This document shows positions 8,335 through 17,083 of a stretch of DNA of 64,000 nucleotides, piece after piece. Source of the stretch: Nocardia abscessus NBRC 100374 (GTDB lineage: Bacteria > Actinomycetota > Actinomycetes > Mycobacteriales > Mycobacteriaceae); NCBI RefSeq assembly GCF_000308455.1, contig NZ_BAFP01000049.1, positions 1 through 64,000 on the forward strand, given 5' to 3'. Position 1 is the stretch's first letter. Each line of letters starts with the position of its first letter. The position numbers and the translations under genes were made by a program. The notes below the pieces were generated by a model. That model had not been told where the DNA came from. It worked only from the letters and a program-made list of their open reading frames with translations, and searched no databases.

Positions 8335-11300
8335 GCCGCCTCGTCCGGATCGTTCGTCCATCTGCACAACCACACCGAGTACTCCATGCTCGATGGTGCG
8401 GCCAAGATCTCGCCACTGTTCGCGGAGGCGAAACGGCTGGGGATGAACGCGGTCGGGATGACCGACCACGGCAACATGTACGGGGCCTCGGAGTTCTACA
8501 ACTCCGCCAAGAAGGCCGACATCAAGCCGATCATCGGCATCGAGGCCTACATCGCGCCCGCCTCCCGGTTCGAGACCAAGCGCGTGCAGTGGGGCGATCC
8601 GAGCCAGAAGGGCGACGACGTCTCCGGCTCCGGCGCCTACACCCACATGACCATGGTCGCCGAGAACGCGACCGGCCTGCGCAACCTGTTCAAGCTCTCC
8701 TCGCTGGCCTCCATCGAAGGCCAGCTCGGCAAGTGGGCGCGCATGGACGCGGAGATCATCGCCCAGTACGCCGAAGGCATCATCGCGACCACCGGCTGCC
8801 CCTCCGGCGAGGTGCAGACCCGTCTCCGCCTCGGCCACGACCGTGAGGCGCTGGAGGCCGCCGCCAAGTGGCAGGAGATCTTCGGCAAGGACAACTTCTT
8901 CCTCGAGATCATGGATCACGGGCTGTCCATCGAGCGCCGGGTCCGCGAGGGATTGCTGAACGTCGGCAAGCAACTGGGCATTCCGGCGCTGGCCACCAAC
9001 GACTGCCACTACGTCACCAAGGATCAGTCGAGCAACCACGAGGCGCTGCTGTGTGTGCAGACCGGCAAGACGCTGTCGGATCCGACGCGGTTCAAGTTCG
9101 ACGGTGACGGCTACTACCTGAAGTCCGCCGAGGAGATGCGCGCGCTGTGGGACGCCGAGGTGCCCGGCGCGTGCGACAACACGGTGCTGATCGGCGAGCG
9201 GGTGCAGTCCTACGACGACGTGTGGGCCTTCAAGGACCGCATGCCGGTCTTCCCCGTCCCCGAGGGCGAGGACCAGGACTCCTGGCTGCGCAAAGAGGTC
9301 GACCGGGGCCTGGCCCGCCGGTTCCCCGGCGGCGTGCCCGAGGAGTACTACACCCGCGCCTACTTCGAACTCGACGTCATCAAGCAGAAGGGCTTCCCCG
9401 CCTACTTCCTCGTCGTCGGCGACCTGGTCAAGCACGCGCGGGAAGTCGGCATCCGGGTCGGCCCCGGCCGTGGTTCGGCGGCCGGTTCGCTGGTGGCCTA
9501 CGCGCTGGGCATCACCAATATCGACCCGCTGCCGCACGGCCTGCTGTTCGAGCGGTTCCTCAACCCGGAGCGCCCGTCCGCGCCCGATATCGATATCGAC
9601 TTCGACGATCGCCGCCGCGGTGAGATGGTCCGCTACGCCACCGAGAAGTGGGGCACCGACCGGGTCGCCCAGGTGATCACCTTCGGCACGATCAAAACCA
9701 AGGCCGCGATCAAGGACTCCGCGCGCGTCCAGTTCGGCCAGCCCGGCTTCGCCATCGCCGACCAGATCTCCAAGGCGCTCCCGCCGCCGATCATGGCCAA
9801 GGACATCCCGCTGTCGGGCATCATGGACCCCGACCACGAGCGGTACAAGGAAGCCGCCGAGGTCCGCGAGCTCATCGGCAACAACCCGGACGTGGCCAAG
9901 ATCTACGAGACCGCCCGCGGCCTCGAGGGCCTGATCCGCAACGCCGGTGTGCACGCCTGCGCGGTGATCATGTCCTCCGAGCCGTTGATGGACGCCATCC
10001 CGGTGTGGAAGCGGCCCCAGGACGGGGCGATCATCACCGGCTGGGACTATCCGTCCTGCGAGGCCATCGGCCTGCTGAAGATGGACTTCCTCGGTCTGCG
10101 CAACCTCACCGTGATCGGTGACGCGCTGGACAACATCAAGGCCAACCGCGGCATCGACCTGGACATGGACAACCTGCCGCTGGACGATCCCGCGACCTAC
10201 GAATTGCTCTCGCGCGGCGACACGCTCGGCGTCTTCCAGCTCGACGGCGGCCCCATGCGCGACCTGCTGCGCCGCATGCAGCCCACCGGCTTCAACGACA
10301 TCGTCGCCGTGCTCGCGCTGTACCGGCCCGGCCCGATGGGCATGAACGCGCACAACGACTACGCCGACCGCAAGAACGGGCGGCAGCCGATCAAGCCGAT
10401 CCACCCGGAGCTGGAGGAACCGCTCAAGGAGATCCTCGCCGAGACCTACGGCTTGATCGTCTACCAAGAGCAGATCATGTTCATCGCGCAGAAGGTCGCC
10501 TCCTACTCGATGGGCAAGGCCGACGCGCTGCGCAAGGCCATGGGTAAGAAGAAGCTCGAGGTGCTCGAGGCCGAGTACAAGGGCTTCCACGAGGGCATGA
10601 CCGCGAACGGTTTCTCCGAGGCCGCGGTGAAGGCGCTGTGGGACACCATCCTTCCGTTCGCCGGCTACGCGTTCAACAAGTCGCACGCCGCGGGCTACGG
10701 TCTCGTCTCGTTCTGGACCGCCTACCTCAAGGCCAACTACCCGGCCGAGTACATGGCGGGTCTGCTCACCTCCGTCGGCGACGACAAGGACAAGGCCGCG
10801 GTCTACCTCTCCGACTGCCGCCGCCTCGGCATCACCGTGCTGCCGCCGGACGTCAACGAGTCCGAGCAGAACTTCGCCTCCGTCGGCAAGGACATCCGCT
10901 TCGGGCTCGGCGCGGTGCGCAATGTCGGCGCGAACGTCGTCGCCTCGATCATCCAGGCGCGCAAGGAGAAGTCGAAGTTCACCGATTTCTCCGACTACCT
11001 GAACAAGATCGACGCGATCGCCGCGAGCAAGAAGGTCACCGAATCGCTCATCAAGGCGGGCGGTTTCGACTCCCTCGGGCATCCCCGCAAGGGCCTGTTG
11101 CTGATCCACTCCGATGCCATCGACGCCGTGATGGCCACCAAGAAGGCCGAGGCGATAGGTCAATTCGACCTGTTCGGCGGCTTGGACGCGGACGAGTCGG
11201 TGACTTCGGTGTTCAACGTGAAGGTTCCCGACGAGGAATGGGAGTCCAAGCACCGGCTCGCTCTGGAGCGGGAGATGCTCGGCCTGTACGTGTCCGGGCA

Positions 11301-11880
11301 CCCGCTCAACGGCGTGGAGCACGTGCTCGCGGCGCAGGCCGATACGCAGATCCCCGCCATCCTGGAAGGCGACATCAAAGACGGCACCCAGGTGACCGTC
11401 GGCGGCATCCTGGCCTCGGTGAACCGGCGCATCAACAAGAACGGCCTGGCCTGGGCCTCGGCTCAGTTGGAAGACCTCACCGGTGGCATCGAGGTGCTGT
11501 TCTTCCCGCAGTCGTACTCGGTGTACGGGATGGATGTCGTGGAGGACGCCGTGGTGCTGGTCAAGGCCCGCGTCTCGGTGCGCGACGACCGGATCTCGTT
11601 GATCGCCAACGATCTCGCCGTGCCCGACCTGTCCGCGGTCGGCGTGGCCAAGCCGCTCGCGGTCACCCTCTCCACCCGCATGTGCACACCGGACAAGATC
11701 GGTGAACTCAAGCGGGTCCTGTCCAGGCACCCCGGCACGTCGGATGTCCATATCCGCCATGTCGGTGCCCGGGACAAGACCACACTGCTGAAACTCGATG
11801 AACGCTTGCGGGTCTCACCGTCCTCGGCACTGATGGGCGACCTCAAGGCCCTCCTCGGCCCCGGCTGCCTGGCCAGCTGA
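8332..11880 (+). CDS. dnaE: DNA polymerase III alpha subunit, replicative
   Basis: Main replicative DNA polymerase catalytic subunit, 1182 residues, the usual DnaE1 length. It begins with a PHP domain ([13 protein letters not shown], about residues 8-20, then MTDHGNM), the proofreading exonuclease domain of actinobacterial DnaE1. The polymerase core has the catalytic acidic motif [11 protein letters not shown] (about 419-429) and [14 protein letters not shown]. Helix-hairpin-helix and OB-fold regions follow in the last third. The TTG start at 8332 has an excellent ribosome site; longer upstream versions have no family similarity. A single-gene unit; a degraded permease remnant follows it. Confidence 0.97.
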   Translation: MAASSGSFVHLHNHTEYSMLDGAAKISPLFAEAKRLGMNAVGMTDHGNMYGASEFYNSAKKADIKPIIGIEAYIAPASRFETKRVQWGDPSQKGDDVSGSGAYTHMTMVAENATGLRNLFKLSSLASIEGQLGKWARMDAEIIAQYAEGIIATTGCPSGEVQTRLRLGHDREALEAAAKWQEIFGKDNFFLEIMDHGLSIERRVREGLLNVGKQLGIPALATNDCHYVTKDQSSNHEALLCVQTGKTLSDPTRFKFDGDGYYLKSAEEMRALWDAEVPGACDNTVLIGERVQSYDDVWAFKDRMPVFPVPEGEDQDSWLRKEVDRGLARRFPGGVPEEYYTRAYFELDVIKQKGFPAYFLVVGDLVKHAREVGIRVGPGRGSAAGSLVAYALGITNIDPLPHGLLFERFLNPERPSAPDIDIDFDDRRRGEMVRYATEKWGTDRVAQVITFGTIKTKAAIKDSARVQFGQPGFAIADQISKALPPPIMAKDIPLSGIMDPDHERYKEAAEVRELIGNNPDVAKIYETARGLEGLIRNAGVHACAVIMSSEPLMDAIPVWKRPQDGAIITGWDYPSCEAIGLLKMDFLGLRNLTVIGDALDNIKANRGIDLDMDNLPLDDPATYELLSRGDTLGVFQLDGGPMRDLLRRMQPTGFNDIVAVLALYRPGPMGMNAHNDYADRKNGRQPIKPIHPELEEPLKEILAETYGLIVYQEQIMFIAQKVASYSMGKADALRKAMGKKKLEVLEAEYKGFHEGMTANGFSEAAVKALWDTILPFAGYAFNKSHAAGYGLVSFWTAYLKANYPAEYMAGLLTSVGDDKDKAAVYLSDCRRLGITVLPPDVNESEQNFASVGKDIRFGLGAVRNVGANVVASIIQARKEKSKFTDFSDYLNKIDAIAASKKVTESLIKAGGFDSLGHPRKGLLLIHSDAIDAVMATKKAEAIGQFDLFGGLDADESVTSVFNVKVPDEEWESKHRLALEREMLGLYVSGHPLNGVEHVLAAQADTQIPAILEGDIKDGTQVTVGGILASVNRRINKNGLAWASAQLEDLTGGIEVLFFPQSYSVYGMDVVEDAVVLVKARVSVRDDRISLIANDLAVPDLSAVGVAKPLAVTLSTRMCTPDKIGELKRVLSRHPGTSDVHIRHVGARDKTTLLKLDERLRVSPSSALMGDLKALLGPGCLAS

Positions 11881-12197
11881 GCGGCGGGTTCGGCGCGGTG
11901 GCGAATCGGGCCACTGGGTCGGCCCGACGTGGGACGCGGTGCTCACCGTTCCGTCGTTCGCGCTGCTCGGCCTCCTGACCCGTTCCTCGGACTGGGTGTC
12001 GCGCCGACGATCACCGCGCTCGTGGTGCGCGCTGCTACCGATCATGTGCCACACCATCATCGGACTCGCCTCGGTGGATCCGGCCGTGATCGACGCGGCC
12101 CGCAGGGCCGGGATGAACCGGCTGCGGGCACTCGCACGGATCGAACGGCTGGCGGACTGAGCGGCGGGGTTCGGCGCGGTCAGGAATCGAGCCACTG
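11878..12197. repeat. Imperfect 40-bp direct repeats flanking a pseudogene
   Basis: About 40 bp starting at the dnaE stop codon (11878-11917) recur at 12158-12197 with roughly five differences; both start TGAGCGGCGG and end near GCCACTG. The second copy overlaps the 3' end of the 66-residue protein gene. The stretch between them is the permease remnant, so the repeats may mark how it arrived or what was duplicated. Confidence 0.75.
11923..12160 (+). pseudogene. Remnant of an osmoprotectant-type ABC permease
   Basis: Broken binding-protein-dependent permease of the OpuBB/ProW type (glycine betaine/choline import). Pieces of one conserved region appear in order but in two frames: TVPSFALLGLL in one, PFLGLGVAPTITALVV in another, then back to LLPIMCHTIIGLASVDPAV and AARRAGMNRLRALARIE, which contains the EAA-loop region that contacts the ATPase. 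It ends in a stop right after ERLAD. Two opposite frameshifts and the missing N- and C-terminal parts rule out a functional protein. No sister transport genes are nearby. Confidence 0.8.
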
Positions 12198-12380
12198 CTC
12201 GATCTGCTCGAGGTTCGGGGCGGAGACGACGACGTCACCGTGTTCGGCGTCCAGCAACTTCCAGTCGTGCGGCGACACCGGATCGCGCACCAGGCAGTAG
12301 CCCGCCCGCGTGGCCCGGTCGGTGAGTCGCCGGACCTGTTCGGAGTTCGGATCCGGTGCGCTCGCTTCGCTTCGATTCAT
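12180..12380 (-). CDS. 66-residue protein of a small-gene operon
   Basis: Small soluble protein of unknown function. The N-terminus is polar; the rest (AGYCLVRDPVSPHDWKLLDA, then VVVSAPNLEQIEQWL) looks like a compact alpha/beta fold. The ATG at 12380 overlaps the stop of the preceding gene (ATGA) and has GGAGG upstream. It is last in a four-gene minus-strand operon divergent from an XRE-DUF5753 regulator. I recall similar proteins as multi-copy, lineage-restricted families in Nocardia. Its 3' end lies in a repeat shared with the dnaE 3' flank. Confidence 0.75.
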   Translation of the reverse strand: MNRSEASAPDPNSEQVRRLTDRATRAGYCLVRDPVSPHDWKLLDAEHGDVVVSAPNLEQIEQWLDS

Positions 12381-12724
12381 GAGGAATTCCTCCATGGGTG
12401 GTGTTGTCGTGCGGAATCCGGCGTGATGCGCCCGGCGGCGACCAATGCGGCGAACGCGGCGCGCTTGCGGGCGCAGTCGTGATCGCGGTGCAGTTGCATT
12501 GCCCGGTGTGCCTCGGCGACGGTCAACGGCTGGGCGGGTGTATCGCACATCCACGCTTCCGGCCACAAGGTCGGGCGCAAGTGGCACTGTGTACTAGCTG
12601 GTTCCCGCCGGGATGCGGGGCGGTGCGGCTGGTTGGTCGGCCACACGCACCCGACGCCGAGCAGCACCGCGCCGCATCCGGCGAATACCGTCGCGATGCT
12701 CGACAGCACGGTCCATATCCCCAC
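12377..12724 (-). CDS. 115-residue membrane-anchored protein of unknown function
   Basis: The protein starts with a hydrophobic helix (about residues 4-27), then a basic linker and a soluble C-terminal half with the block TLWPEAWMCDTPAQPLTVAE and an ARKRAAFAALVAAGRI helix. The start has GGGG shortly upstream and lies 6 bp behind the previous gene; the stop overlaps the next start. It is the only member of the operon with a membrane segment. No function is recognised; the layout suggests a membrane-anchored partner of the small proteins encoded around it. Confidence 0.7.
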   Translation of the reverse strand: MGIWTVLSSIATVFAGCGAVLLGVGCVWPTNQPHRPASRREPASTQCHLRPTLWPEAWMCDTPAQPLTVAEAHRAMQLHRDHDCARKRAAFAALVAAGRITPDSARQHHPWRNSS

Positions 12725-12730
12725 GCCCGC

Positions 12731-13090
12731 TCACCGCTGGCGGCCGAAGCCCGAATCGGCGCGCAGGTCCGCCGCGAGTTTGCCCAGACCATCGAGAACC
12801 TGCTGGAAGGTCCAAGGTTCCGGCATGCTGTCGGCGGGCAGCACGGGACAGCTGTGATCGGTGGGGAAGTCGATGCCACGCTGGTGTGCGCGTTCGCGTG
12901 GGCTCGTCTCCTGCGGCACGATCCGGCCGTGCCGCACGAGTGTGTAGAAGGCGACCGACTTCCACGCGCACCGATCAATCCGGCATTCCCGGTGCCGCCG
13001 CATCTGCCGGTGCGCCAACTCGACCTCGGCCAAGCCGCAGATACTTGGCGGCGCAACAACCACGCCACCACCCCCTTTGCTATGCAACAT
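12731..13090 (-). CDS. 119-residue soluble protein of unknown function
   Basis: The N-terminus has VVVAPPSICGLAEVELAHRQ, then a Cys- and Arg-rich stretch (RECRIDRCAWKS) and a LVRHGRIVPQ segment that resembles the GRI motif of the next protein in the operon, so the two may be distantly related or bind the same partner. Two close Cys residues (about 36 and 41) could bind metal, but no full ligand set is visible. The ATG at 13090 has a strong AAGGAGGA ribosome site. Function unknown. Confidence 0.7.
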   Translation of the reverse strand: MLHSKGGGGVVVAPPSICGLAEVELAHRQMRRHRECRIDRCAWKSVAFYTLVRHGRIVPQETSPRERAHQRGIDFPTDHSCPVLPADSMPEPWTFQQVLDGLGKLAADLRADSGFGRQR

Positions 13091-13203
13091 ATTCCGTATT
13101 CCTCCTTGCCCGCCCGGGCCGATGATGTCGAGTGGCACATGGCTGCGGCATTTCGCGAGAACACCTCTCCACCGTGTGCTCTTGATCTTGAAGTGCGCGG
13201 CCG

Positions 13204-13455
13204 TCACGCCTGGTGGATGTCGGATGCTTCGGTCGCCAGAATGTTTCGGCCTCGCTGGGTGATTTCGTAGCGGCCTCTTCGGGCTCCGGTCACGATCAGT
13301 TCGTGGCTGACGAGGTTCGCCAGGGCTTGGCGGGTCTTCCACTCGGTGAGGCTGGCCGACACTTTGATCTGATGTTCGGTGAGCATCCCTCCGCAGCTCA
13401 GCGCCCGCAGGATTCGGACTTGTGCGACGGAGAGGCTTCCATGTTGCTGAGCCAT
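13204..13455 (-). CDS. Small winged-helix protein
   Basis: An 83-residue protein with a MarR-like winged helix-turn-helix pattern: an ILRALSCGGMLTEHQI helix pair, a recognition helix region WKTRQALANLVSHELI and a wing GARRGRYEITQRG. It lacks the flanking dimerisation helices of full MarR proteins. ATG at 13455 is taken as start; a GTG about 24 bases upstream is possible, as the ribosome site is weak for both. First gene of the minus-strand operon, divergent from the XRE-DUF5753 gene across 161 bp, so it may regulate the operon. A palindrome GGACCGGTCC lies at 13537-13546 in that gap. Confidence 0.7.
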   Translation of the reverse strand: MAQQHGSLSVAQVRILRALSCGGMLTEHQIKVSASLTEWKTRQALANLVSHELIVTGARRGRYEITQRGRNILATEASDIHQA

Positions 13456-13616
13456 GCGGCTATGGTGCTCGACGCACACAGCATCCGGACGGGGGAAACG
13501 AATGGTGCGATGAAGTCGGCCATTTGCCCAGAACCCGGACCGGTCCACGCGTCGTCGGACGTCCGAATCGGACCGGAACCTGGCCGTTTCGGACCGAGCA
13601 GGGGAAATGGGGAGCG

Positions 13617-14510
13617 ATGGGGAAGGACGATCAGCCTGGTTCGACACTGCCGCGTCGGCAACTCGGCCGGGCGCTGCGGGAGGCGCGCGAAGGGGCCGGG
13701 TTCACGCTGGAGCGTGCCGCGCAGCTCATGGAGATGGGCAAGACCTCGGTCGGCAGGATCGAGAAGGGGCACAACGACAAGGTCAGGTTGCGCGACGTGG
13801 AAGCGTTCGGCAATCTGTACGGTCTCGGCGAGGGACAGATCGAGCAGTTGAAAGCGCTTGCGCAGCAATCGGCTACGAAGTCGTGGTGGCAGTCATCGCG
13901 CCATCTGCTTCTCCCTGGATACAACACGTATCTCGGGCTCGAATCGGGCGCAACACGACTTTCTATGTACCAACCCTTGGTCGTTCCAGGTCTGCTGCAA
14001 GTGGCCGATTACGCGAGAGCCATCGAGCGGCCGTATTTTCCGGATGATACGCAGGAAGATATCGAACGCCGCGTGGCACTACGGCTGCGACGGTCGGCGA
14101 TTCTGACTCGGCGATCCAGCCCGATGAAGGCTGAGTTTGTAGTGCACGAGGGTGTTCTGCATACGTCCGTGGGATCGCCTGCGGTCATGGCCGCGCAACA
14201 GCGGCATATGGCCCACGTGAGCACTTTGCCGAACGTCACCGTGCGGATACTGCCGTTCACGGCAGGTTTTCCGGGAGACTGCGTTCCGGTGCTGCCTTAC
14301 ATAATTCTCGATTTCCCGGTGGATGGTCCTGGGACCGGTGTGGAGCCGCCGGTCGTCTATGCCGAAAATAACGCCGGTGCAATGTTTTTCGAAGACAATG
14401 GCGATGTGAAGCGCTATCGCGAGATTCACGAAGCAATCCGGTGCGCTGCGCTGGAGGTGCAACCCTCGAGAGATCTGCTCAGGCAGTTGGCAAGGAGATA
14501 CGAACAGTGA
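13617..14510 (+). CDS. XRE-family regulator with DUF5753 domain
   Basis: A 297-residue transcription regulator. The N-terminal helix-turn-helix (about residues 15-70) contains LGRALREAREGAGFTLE and MGKTSVGRIEKG. The C-terminal DUF5753 region (about 90-290) has the family's YLGLES, VVPGLLQVADYARA and VRILPF blocks. Such proteins are abundant in Streptomyces and Nocardia (WhiJ group) and are usually followed by a DUF397 gene, as here. The ATG has GGGGAG upstream. The stop overlaps the GTG of the first DUF397 gene. AT content rises in the C-terminal half compared with neighbours, a hint of lateral origin. Confidence 0.9.
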   Translation: MGKDDQPGSTLPRRQLGRALREAREGAGFTLERAAQLMEMGKTSVGRIEKGHNDKVRLRDVEAFGNLYGLGEGQIEQLKALAQQSATKSWWQSSRHLLLPGYNTYLGLESGATRLSMYQPLVVPGLLQVADYARAIERPYFPDDTQEDIERRVALRLRRSAILTRRSSPMKAEFVVHEGVLHTSVGSPAVMAAQQRHMAHVSTLPNVTVRILPFTAGFPGDCVPVLPYIILDFPVDGPGTGVEPPVVYAENNAGAMFFEDNGDVKRYREIHEAIRCAALEVQPSRDLLRQLARRYEQ

Positions 14511-14719
14511 TCAGCGACCTAATCGGCGCACAATGGTTCAAGTCGACACATAGCGGCACGGCGAACGAGTGCGTTGAAGTCGCCTGGCTCGAGGCCGGGC
14601 ATGTCGGTGTCCGCGATTCGAAGAACCCGAGCGGCCCGGCGTTGATCTTTTCGCCGGGGCAGTGGGATGCCTTCGCCGTTGGCCTCCGTGATGGCGAGTT
14701 CAACCGGCCCGCTTCCTAG
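14507..14719 (+). CDS. DUF397 protein, first copy
   Basis: A 70-residue protein with the DUF397 pattern: AQWFKSTHSGTANECVEVAW, then HVGVRDSKNP, GPALIFSPGQWDAF and a C-terminal basic tail. DUF397 proteins are partners of XRE-DUF5753 regulators; in studied WhiJ-like systems the pair antagonise each other in control of development or antibiotic synthesis. The GTG start overlaps the regulator stop by four bases. It is about 80 percent similar to the copy that follows. Confidence 0.88.
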   Translation: MISDLIGAQWFKSTHSGTANECVEVAWLEAGHVGVRDSKNPSGPALIFSPGQWDAFAVGLRDGEFNRPAS

Positions 14720-14792
14720 GTTGAGCAGGACCCATCGGCGAAGGAACAAGCCATCGAGACCTGCTCCGGCAGGTGGCAAGGAGATACGAACG

Positions 14793-15002
14793 GTGACCGT
14801 CGACCTAGCCGGTGCACAGTGGTTCAAATCGAGTCGAAGCAGCGCGCAGGAAGCGTGTGTCGAAGTCGCCTGGCTCGAAGCGGGGCAGGTCGGTGTCCGC
14901 GATTCGAAGAACCCAACCGGTCCGGCGTTGATCTTCGCGCCGGGCCAGTGGGATTCCTTCGCCGCAGGGGTCCGTGGCGGGAAGTTCAACCGATCGGCCT
15001 GA
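14793..15002 (+). CDS. DUF397 protein, second copy
   Basis: A 69-residue paralogue of the previous gene with the same blocks (AQWFKSSRSSAQEACVEVAW, QVGVRDSKNP, GPALIFAPGQWDSF). It has its own GTG and an identical ribosome-site region (GGCAAGGAGATACGAAC), because the duplication copied the end of the regulator gene too. The two copies are 286 bp apart. The 73-bp spacer between the DUF397 genes keeps a degraded piece of the regulator C-terminus. Confidence 0.85.
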   Translation: MTVDLAGAQWFKSSRSSAQEACVEVAWLEAGQVGVRDSKNPTGPALIFAPGQWDSFAAGVRGGKFNRSA

Positions 15003-15086
15003 ACAGCATTACACCCGATCACAACAGCGGCCCCGCACCCGATCCACGCATCGTCGGGTGAGGGCTGCTGCCTTTGTGCGAAGAAG

Positions 15087-16286
15087 CTATCCGGCCACGT
15101 CGGCCAGTGCTGCGGCAGGTGCGTCGATCGATGCTCGCACCGCCTGCTTGCGGTGCAGGACGTGGCTGCATGCCACGACGGCGAGTGCGGCTATGCCGAG
15201 AACCACGCCGATCCAGGCGACCGCGTCGTAGCCGAGGCCCGCCCCGATAGCGAGGCCGCCGAGCCAAGGTCCTGCGGTGATGCCGACGTTGAAGGAGGAG
15301 ATGTTGGTGGCTCCCGCCAGGGTGGGTGCGTCGCCCGCGAGGGTGAAGACGCGGCTGTTCAAGGTTGGGTTGATGCCGAAACCGAACGCGCCCAACAGGA
15401 ATGACAGCGCGACGACGGGGGCGGTGTATTCCGCCGTGAGGGCGAGCAGAGCCGAGGTGAGCACGCAGCCGGTGATGCCGACGTACAGGCTGGTCAACGG
15501 ATGGGTGTCGGCGGTGCGTCCACCGATCGCGATGCCGAGGAAGGCGCCGAGGCCGTAGATGCCGAGCACCACCGGAATCCAGTCATCCGCCATGCCCGTG
15601 GTGTCGGACAGCAATGCGCCGAGGTAGGCGAAGGTGACCATCAGGGCGGCGATGGCGAGTGCGGTGGTGGCGTAGGACAGCCACAGCTCGGGGCGCAGCA
15701 TCGTGCGCAATTCGGTACGCAGCCGTGGTGGCGCGGCCGGGCGTCCAGCGGGGATCTTCGCCAGCACGCCGACCGTCGCGGCCGCCGAGAGCAGCGCGAC
15801 CGCCCAGAACGCCGCACGCCAGCCCAGTTGCTGACCGATCACGGTGCCGGCGGGGAGCCCGATGAGGATGGCCAAGGTCAGCCCGCCCGCGACGATGCTC
15901 ATCGCTTTGCCACGTGCGGTGGGCGGCACCAGGCTGATCGCCGTCGTCGCGGCCACCGCCCAGAATCCGGCGTAGACGAACGCGCCGACCACCCTGGTCG
16001 CGAACAGGACCCAGTAGTCCGAGGTGAGCGCGCCGACCACGTGGGTGCCGACGAAGACCGCGAGGAAGGCCAGCAGTGCGGTGCGCCGCGACCAGCGCAG
16101 CGTCACCACCGCCAGCACCGGTGCGCCCACCAGCATGCCCAGGGCGAACGCCGAGATGAGCAGGCCCGCGCGTGGCACGGAGACGCCCAGGTCCCCGGCC
16201 ATTTCGGTGAGCAGGCCCGCGAGCATCAGCTCCGAGGTGCCCTGGGCGAAGATCGACAGACCCAGGACATAGATCGCCACGGGCAT
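15087..16286 (-). CDS. Cmx/CmrA-like MFS drug exporter
   Basis: A 12-helix major facilitator of 399 residues. Its N-terminus (MPVAIYVLGLSIFAQGTSE) and the LVGAPVLAVVTLRWSRR loop match the Cmx/CmrA/CmlR group of actinobacterial chloramphenicol exporters, within the larger AraJ-like family. Expected role: proton-driven efflux of chloramphenicol or related compounds across the inner membrane. The start at 16286 has an excellent AAGGAGGTACC site. A TetR gene lies just upstream on the same strand, and both have the same operator-like palindrome. Substrate is inferred from family only. Confidence 0.85.
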   Translation of the reverse strand: MPVAIYVLGLSIFAQGTSELMLAGLLTEMAGDLGVSVPRAGLLISAFALGMLVGAPVLAVVTLRWSRRTALLAFLAVFVGTHVVGALTSDYWVLFATRVVGAFVYAGFWAVAATTAISLVPPTARGKAMSIVAGGLTLAILIGLPAGTVIGQQLGWRAAFWAVALLSAAATVGVLAKIPAGRPAAPPRLRTELRTMLRPELWLSYATTALAIAALMVTFAYLGALLSDTTGMADDWIPVVLGIYGLGAFLGIAIGGRTADTHPLTSLYVGITGCVLTSALLALTAEYTAPVVALSFLLGAFGFGINPTLNSRVFTLAGDAPTLAGATNISSFNVGITAGPWLGGLAIGAGLGYDAVAWIGVVLGIAALAVVACSHVLHRKQAVRASIDAPAAALADVAG

Positions 16287-16301
16287 CGGTACCTCCTTGT
16301 T

Positions 16302-16319
16302 TTGTACTGATCTATCCAA
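16302..16319. promoter_or_regulatory. Putative TetR operator before the MFS gene
   Basis: TTGTACTGATCTATCCAA resembles the palindrome upstream of the TetR gene (TTG-AC-GATC-TCCAA shared positions). It lies 16 bp from the MFS start, where a bound repressor would block transcription from within the 73-bp gap. Confidence 0.6.
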
Positions 16320-16359
16320 AATGAGGGCGCGGCAGAACCGTCGCCGAAAAGGGCTCAAC

Positions 16360-16932
16360 TCAGAGAGCGTCGAGCGCGGTGGTCGCTATGGCGGCCAGCG
16401 TCTCGCGGTCCGCGCCGCCGCGTGCGGCGACCCGCATGCCGCCGATCGTGGCGATCACGAAGCGGGCCAGCGCGGACGGGTTCTTGTCCGCCGCGATCTC
16501 GCCCGCGCGCCTGGCCGCCTCGAACACGTCCGTCAGCACGGCGAGCCGTCGCGCCTGGTCGGCGGCGAGCACGGCGGCCAGCTCGGGGTCGCGCGGGGCC
16601 AGTTCGATCGTCGAGTTCACCACGAGACAGCCGAGCGGGTCCTCCTCCGGGGCCTCGACGATCTGCCACAGCAGTGCGCGGATCTTGGGCCGCACCTCGG
16701 CCCGGCTGTCGAGCAGGTCGAACGTGGCGGCGTTCTTGGTCGCCATGTAGTGGCGCAGGGCGCGTCCGAACAGGTCGCGCTTGCTGGTGAAGGTGTTGTA
16801 GATGCTGCTGCGGCCCAGTCCGGTCGCGGCGCAGAGGTCCTCGGTGGAGGTCGCCTCGTAGCCCGCGCGCCAGAACGCGTGCATCGCCGCGTCCACCGCG
16901 CGGTCCTCGTCGAACAACCTGGGTCGTGCCAC
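16360..16932 (-). CDS. TetR-family repressor
   Basis: A 190-residue TetR regulator. The N-terminal HTH (about residues 10-55) has AMHAFWRAGYEATSTEDLCA and TGLGRSSIYNTFTSKRDLF; the C-terminal part is an all-helical ligand domain. It is 73 bp upstream of the MFS exporter on the same strand, and each gene has a similar near-palindrome in front. The simplest model is autoregulation plus control of the exporter, relieved by an exported compound. Confidence 0.9.
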   Translation of the reverse strand: MARPRLFDEDRAVDAAMHAFWRAGYEATSTEDLCAATGLGRSSIYNTFTSKRDLFGRALRHYMATKNAATFDLLDSRAEVRPKIRALLWQIVEAPEEDPLGCLVVNSTIELAPRDPELAAVLAADQARRLAVLTDVFEAARRAGEIAADKNPSALARFVIATIGGMRVAARGGADRETLAAIATTALDAL

Positions 16933-16952
16933 GGAGTCAGGCTAGCACAGTT

Positions 16953-16970
16953 TTGAACAGATCGTTCCAA
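16953..16970. promoter_or_regulatory. Putative TetR operator before the TetR gene
   Basis: TTGAACAGATCGTTCCAA is a near-perfect palindrome about 20 bp upstream of the TetR start; 13 of its 18 positions are shared with the site at 16302. It probably mediates autorepression. Confidence 0.65.
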
Positions 16971-17083
16971 TACTTTCGGAGGCAGCCGCTGTCTCGATTT
17001 CCAAGCGGCTGTTAAGCATTCGATAGGTGGGATCGCGGACAGTGCTGGGACAAGGTTGTCCACCAAGGAAAACGAGGAACATC

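Larger units (their letters stand above)
14467..15002. repeat. Tandem duplication of a 286-bp unit (regulator tail plus DUF397 gene)
   Basis: The segment from about 14467 to 14719 recurs from about 14753 to 15002. The aligned parts include the last codons of the XRE regulator, the ribosome site and the whole DUF397 gene. GTG starts at 14507 and 14793 give the unit length of 286 bp. Confidence 0.85.

Noticed and set aside
8281..11760. Open frame of over 1100 codons antisense to dnaE
   Set aside because: Shadow of the dnaE codon bias; Gly/Val/His-rich product with no motif, no ribosome site.
13204..13647. Longer form of the winged-helix protein starting at 13647
   Set aside because: It would cross the whole divergent promoter and the start of the XRE gene; the extra N-terminus has no similarity to winged-helix proteins.
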